Below, in pieces: positions 61,602 through 64,000 of a stretch of 64,000 bases of DNA. The notes below the pieces were generated by a model. It was not told the DNA's origin. It saw only the letters and a program-made list of their open reading frames with translations, and searched no databases. The position numbers were made by a program, and so were the translations under genes. This DNA is from JASGMR01 sp963664675 (GTDB lineage: Bacteria; Thermotogota; Thermotogae; Petrotogales; Kosmotogaceae), in the NCBI GenBank assembly GCA_963664675.2, contig CAXXLB010000002.1:372001-436000 (forward strand), given 5' to 3'. Numbering within the stretch: the first letter of the stretch is position 1; every line of letters starts with the position of its first letter.

Positions 61602-62614
61602 GACAGGTAATCATATTTGCCGTTTTTTTATTTGCTGCGATTGCTATTTTTGTTTTTCTTTATTTTAAAAATAAACCTGTTGAATATTACAGCAGAACCG
61701 AATATCTGTTGGGTACTTATGTAACGATAAAAGTGGCTTCAAAGGATAATTCGCCAACATATCTTGCAGATGCGGCTTTCAGAGATATCAAAAGAATAGA
61801 TGAGAAATACTCGCATGCCGAGGGGAGCATTGTTAACCTCATAAACATGGCGGGCGAAGAAGGAGTAGAAATAGACGAAGAGACGGCCTTCATTCTTTCG
61901 AAGGCTAAAGAGGTTGCCAGAATAACCGATGGAGCGTTCGATCCCACCATTTATCCCGTGACGGTTTTGTGGGGTTTCGATGACATGAATTCTGAAAAGA
62001 GTGTTCCACAGGATTCAGAAATAGAGGAAGTTCTGAGCACGGTCGGTTATGAAAATATCGTTTTTGACGGAGACAGTCAGAATTTTGTCAGGTTGCTCAA
62101 CGGTGCGGAAATCGATCTGGCCGGTATTGCGAAGGGTTATGCTGTGGATTCCGCTCTGAAAATAATTAAATCACTAGATGAAAATGCAACGGGTTATATA
62201 GATGCCGGCGGAGATATCGGAATAATTGGTCCGAAATACGGCAAAAGTCCGTGGATTATAGGAATCAGGAATCCCAGGGGAAGCAGTGAGCAGGACGTAA
62301 TAGAATATATTTATTTATATGACGGTTCCGTCGCGACATCCGGAGACTATGAGAATTACTTCGTTGAGAACGGGATCAGATATCACCACTTGCTGGATTC
62401 CGAAACGGGTTATCCCTCGAGGTCGGGAGTGATGAGTTCCACCGTTATCAGCAGTTCAACCATGCTGGCCGATGCCTTCGCCACGGCGGCCTTTGTTCTC
62501 GGTAAGAAACCCGGTATAACATTTTTACCAAGAAACGGTGCTCTGGCATTTTTAGTCTTAGAAGATTTCAGTTCGTATAAATCCCCGGGTTTTGAGGCTT
62601 ATCAGTCCAGATGA
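61574..62614 (+). CDS. apbE: FAD:protein FMN transferase (ApbE family)
   Basis: 346 residues. A positively charged start and one membrane helix (~11-31) anchor or export it; no lipobox. Motifs: ISxHAEGS-like YSHAEGSIV, GAFDPTIYPVTVLWGF, IDLAGIAKGYAVDSA, DAGGDIGIIG, TSGDYENYF and YHHLLDSETGYPS, with T/S near the flavin site. Transfers FMN from FAD to a threonine of target flavoproteins, such as Rnf or Nqr subunits. TTG start with GAAGGTG upstream, overlapping the amrS gene by 28 bases and followed by a NusG-II gene overlapping by four. Confidence 0.92.
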   Translation: MRKTNRKNVRQVIIFAVFLFAAIAIFVFLYFKNKPVEYYSRTEYLLGTYVTIKVASKDNSPTYLADAAFRDIKRIDEKYSHAEGSIVNLINMAGEEGVEIDEETAFILSKAKEVARITDGAFDPTIYPVTVLWGFDDMNSEKSVPQDSEIEEVLSTVGYENIVFDGDSQNFVRLLNGAEIDLAGIAKGYAVDSALKIIKSLDENATGYIDAGGDIGIIGPKYGKSPWIIGIRNPRGSSEQDVIEYIYLYDGSVATSGDYENYFVENGIRYHHLLDSETGYPSRSGVMSSTVISSSTMLADAFATAAFVLGKKPGITFLPRNGALAFLVLEDFSSYKSPGFEAYQSR

Positions 62615-62958
62615 AGCTTTTTGGAAAATTTGATATTTTTTTATATCTGGTAATTTTCAGCTTTTTGTTCTGCCTCTTTTTTTTACGGGAAGCTCCCGGA
62701 GATGTGAGAGTGTATGTCGATGGTGATCTTTATATGATAGTTTCTTTAACTGAAAATGCAATTTATGAAATTGAGGATTTCATGAAAATTGAAATCAGTG
62801 ATTCCAGAGTAAGGGTTACAGAATCCACGTGTCCCGATAAATTGTGCATAAAAGCGGGATGGATCGACACACCCGGAATTCCAATCGTGTGTGTTCCCAA
62901 TAAAACGATGGTTATGATAGAAGGCAGAGATCAGGAAATCGATGTGATAACGCAATGA
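62611..62958 (+). CDS. NusG domain II-containing membrane-anchored protein
   Basis: 115 residues: one N-terminal membrane helix (~9-25), then the small barrel VRVYVDGDLYMIVSLTE ... VTESTCPDKLCIKAGWIDTPG ... IVCVPNKTMVMIEG. The CPDK-C-I-K..G segment is the mark of the NusG-II family, often found next to ApbE and Gx transporters in anaerobes. Two cysteine-containing loops face outside. Overlaps genes on both sides by four bases. Molecular role not established. Confidence 0.88.
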   Translation: MKLFGKFDIFLYLVIFSFLFCLFFLREAPGDVRVYVDGDLYMIVSLTENAIYEIEDFMKIEISDSRVRVTESTCPDKLCIKAGWIDTPGIPIVCVPNKTMVMIEGRDQEIDVITQ

Positions 62959-63467
62959 ACACCAGAAAAATAGCGCTCTTTTCACTGCTCATTTCCTTTG
63001 GATCGGTACTGTATATTATAGAAACGTTTATTCCCTTCCCCGCTCCGATTCCCGGAGGAAGGTGGGGATTCTCGAATATGACGATTCTTCTGGCACTTCA
63101 ATTCTGTGATTATAAAGATATCATCTTTTTTTCAATTTTAAAAAATTCGATAGGTAGCCTTTTAACGGGCAAGTTCGCCACAGTGGGATATTTGATGGGT
63201 ATTTCAGGACTGGTGGCTGCTTCTGTATTCATGCTTTTTTTATACAGACGAAAGAACAAATTCGGTCTTATTTCAATAAGTGTCACCGGAGCGGCCCTGA
63301 ACAATTTCATTCAGTTGCTTATCGCGTCCTCATTGATAGTGAAAAATTCGAATGTTCTGATACTTTACCCGTATTATTTAATAATCGGTTCGATTTCTGC
63401 TGTTGCGAATGCATTTATCGTCGTATTTATTTATGAAAGGACTGGTGAAGAAATATGGAAAATATAA
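62955..63467 (+). CDS. Gx transporter family / heptaprenyl diphosphate synthase component I-like membrane protein
   Basis: 170 residues with five membrane helices. ALFSLLISFGSVLYIIETFI, FPAPIPGGRWGFSNMTILLAL and LLTGKFATVGYLMGISGL are the family signature (Hpre_diP_synt_I). Despite its name the family is thought to be membrane transporters; the substrate is unknown. Sits in the ApbE/NusG-II order that is common in Clostridia and Thermotogota. Confidence 0.9.
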   Translation: MNTRKIALFSLLISFGSVLYIIETFIPFPAPIPGGRWGFSNMTILLALQFCDYKDIIFFSILKNSIGSLLTGKFATVGYLMGISGLVAASVFMLFLYRRKNKFGLISISVTGAALNNFIQLLIASSLIVKNSNVLILYPYYLIIGSISAVANAFIVVFIYERTGEEIWKI

Positions 63468-64000
63468 TTTTAGCATCTACTTCTCCCAGAAGAAGGGAAT
63501 TGATGAAAAAATATCAGATAGAATTTATTTGTGCGGAACCTGAGGGAGTCGAGGAAAATATCGTTTCGAATATGGAAATTTCCCCACAGCTTGAAAATCT
63601 TTCGTTTTTTAAGGCCAGAAGCATACAGAAAAAATACCCTTCAAATATCATCGTCGGAGCAGATACTATAGTTTATTTCGACGGGGAAATTTTAGGAAAA
63701 CCTTCAAACCGGGAGGAAGCGATAAAATACTTAAGAAGGTTATCCGGAAATCAGCATTATGTGTATACGGGCGTGACTTTAATCAAGGGAAGCAAAAGGT
63801 CCTCGTTCACGGAAATTACCGAGGTAAAATTCAGGGATATCCCGGATTACGCTATAGAAAGTTATGTGAACTCAGGTAAACCGATGGATAAAGCGGGTTC
63901 TTACGGCATTCAGGATTATGGAGCGTTGTTTGTAGAGAATATAAACGGTGACTTTTACAATGTTATGGGATTGCCACTCGGAAGATTGTGGGTCGAATTC
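63455..64000 (+). CDS. maf: Maf family nucleotide pyrophosphatase (3' end outside window)
   Basis: ATG at 63455, 13 bases inside the Gx transporter gene; 182 codons are seen before the window ends, nearly the whole ~190-residue protein. MENIILASTSPRRRELMKKY is the Maf start with the SxRR phosphate site; IIVGADTIV, GKPSNREEAIKYLRRLSG, KAGSYGIQDYGALFVENING and FYNVMGLPLGRL follow. Hydrolyses non-canonical or pyrimidine nucleoside triphosphates to monophosphates. Last visible gene of the pfk-amrA-amrS-apbE run. Confidence 0.93.
   Translation, partial: MENIILASTSPRRRELMKKYQIEFICAEPEGVEENIVSNMEISPQLENLSFFKARSIQKKYPSNIIVGADTIVYFDGEILGKPSNREEAIKYLRRLSGNQHYVYTGVTLIKGSKRSSFTEITEVKFRDIPDYAIESYVNSGKPMDKAGSYGIQDYGALFVENINGDFYNVMGLPLGRLWVEF

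Noticed and set aside
1..64000. CRISPR arrays, rRNA, tRNA, insertion sequences with intact transposase, phage genes
   Set aside because: Read for direct repeats with spacers, cloverleaf-like ends and transposase motifs; none seen. Divergent small RNAs could still be missed without a covariance search.

Overview
The window looks like chromosomal DNA of an anaerobic, fermentative, AT-rich bacterium. The best guess from gene content is a member of the Thermotogota (Kosmotoga/Mesotoga/Petrotoga side): a TM1586-type nitroreductase, a 6-phosphofructokinase with pyrophosphate-type active-site residues, many sugar ABC transporters, DUF5320, AGA/AGG-dominated arginine codons, strong GGAGG ribosome sites and frequent TTG/GTG starts. 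Ferredoxin-type clusters, two radical-SAM proteins, an aldo/keto reductase with iron-sulfur cluster and corrinoid adenosyltransferase fit anaerobic life. The phylum is inference; no rRNA or tRNA gene is present to settle it.

Layout. 0-0.5 kb: end of a methyltransferase. 0.5-8.6 kb: a sugar locus with an AraR-like GntR/LacI regulator, its palindromic operator, a binding protein, two permeases (no ATPase), a GH38 alpha-mannosidase and a 2H-phosphoesterase-like protein. 8.7-11.3 kb: a Cache-PAS-GGDEF-EAL c-di-GMP protein. 11.3-13.4 kb: a gene graveyard with a wrecked Vat-type acetyltransferase. 13.4-22.1 kb: a PEBP protein, a two-gene operon coding for a TsaA/TrmO-like protein and a TsaA-UvrA fusion, acetyltransferases, a frameshifted BNR-type lipoprotein, a CBS protein and a nitroreductase. 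22.3-31 kb: a long sugar/polyol import and catabolism operon (dehydrogenase, LsrF/FbaB-type aldolase, BMP-type ABC transporter, RpiR regulator, FGGY kinase).

31-43.2 kb: GNAT and VOC proteins, a MarR-MATE pair sharing one operator sequence, an Fe-S aldo/keto reductase, an M1-like metallopeptidase, a HAD phosphatase, a corrinoid adenosyltransferase, a SagB-type oxidoreductase, a Spy-like exported protein, N5-carboxyethyl-ornithine synthase and a DUF5320 protein. 43.2-50.6 kb: a five-gene operon for N-heterocycle degradation (YgeY, YgeW, HyuA, SsnA, PreA homologues) with a divergent Crp/Fnr regulator and a DMT-type transporter. 50.6-54 kb: a kinase-fold protein, a broken DUF3795 gene, a radical-SAM protein and a GNAT. 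54-56.8 kb: a prepilin-like protein with a jelly-roll tail and a PHP phosphoesterase, bracketed by two gene-free islands made of short-period degenerate tandem repeats. 56.8-64 kb: RNase R, PPi-type PFK, AMMECR1 and its radical-SAM partner, ApbE, a NusG-II protein, a Gx transporter and a truncated Maf.

The observations most worth following are the TsaA-UvrA fusion with its free-standing TsaA partner, the phased 11-bp and 7-bp repeat islands, and the hybrid purine/pyrimidine degradation operon in which a PreA-like enzyme stands where YgfK is found in the enterobacterial cluster.
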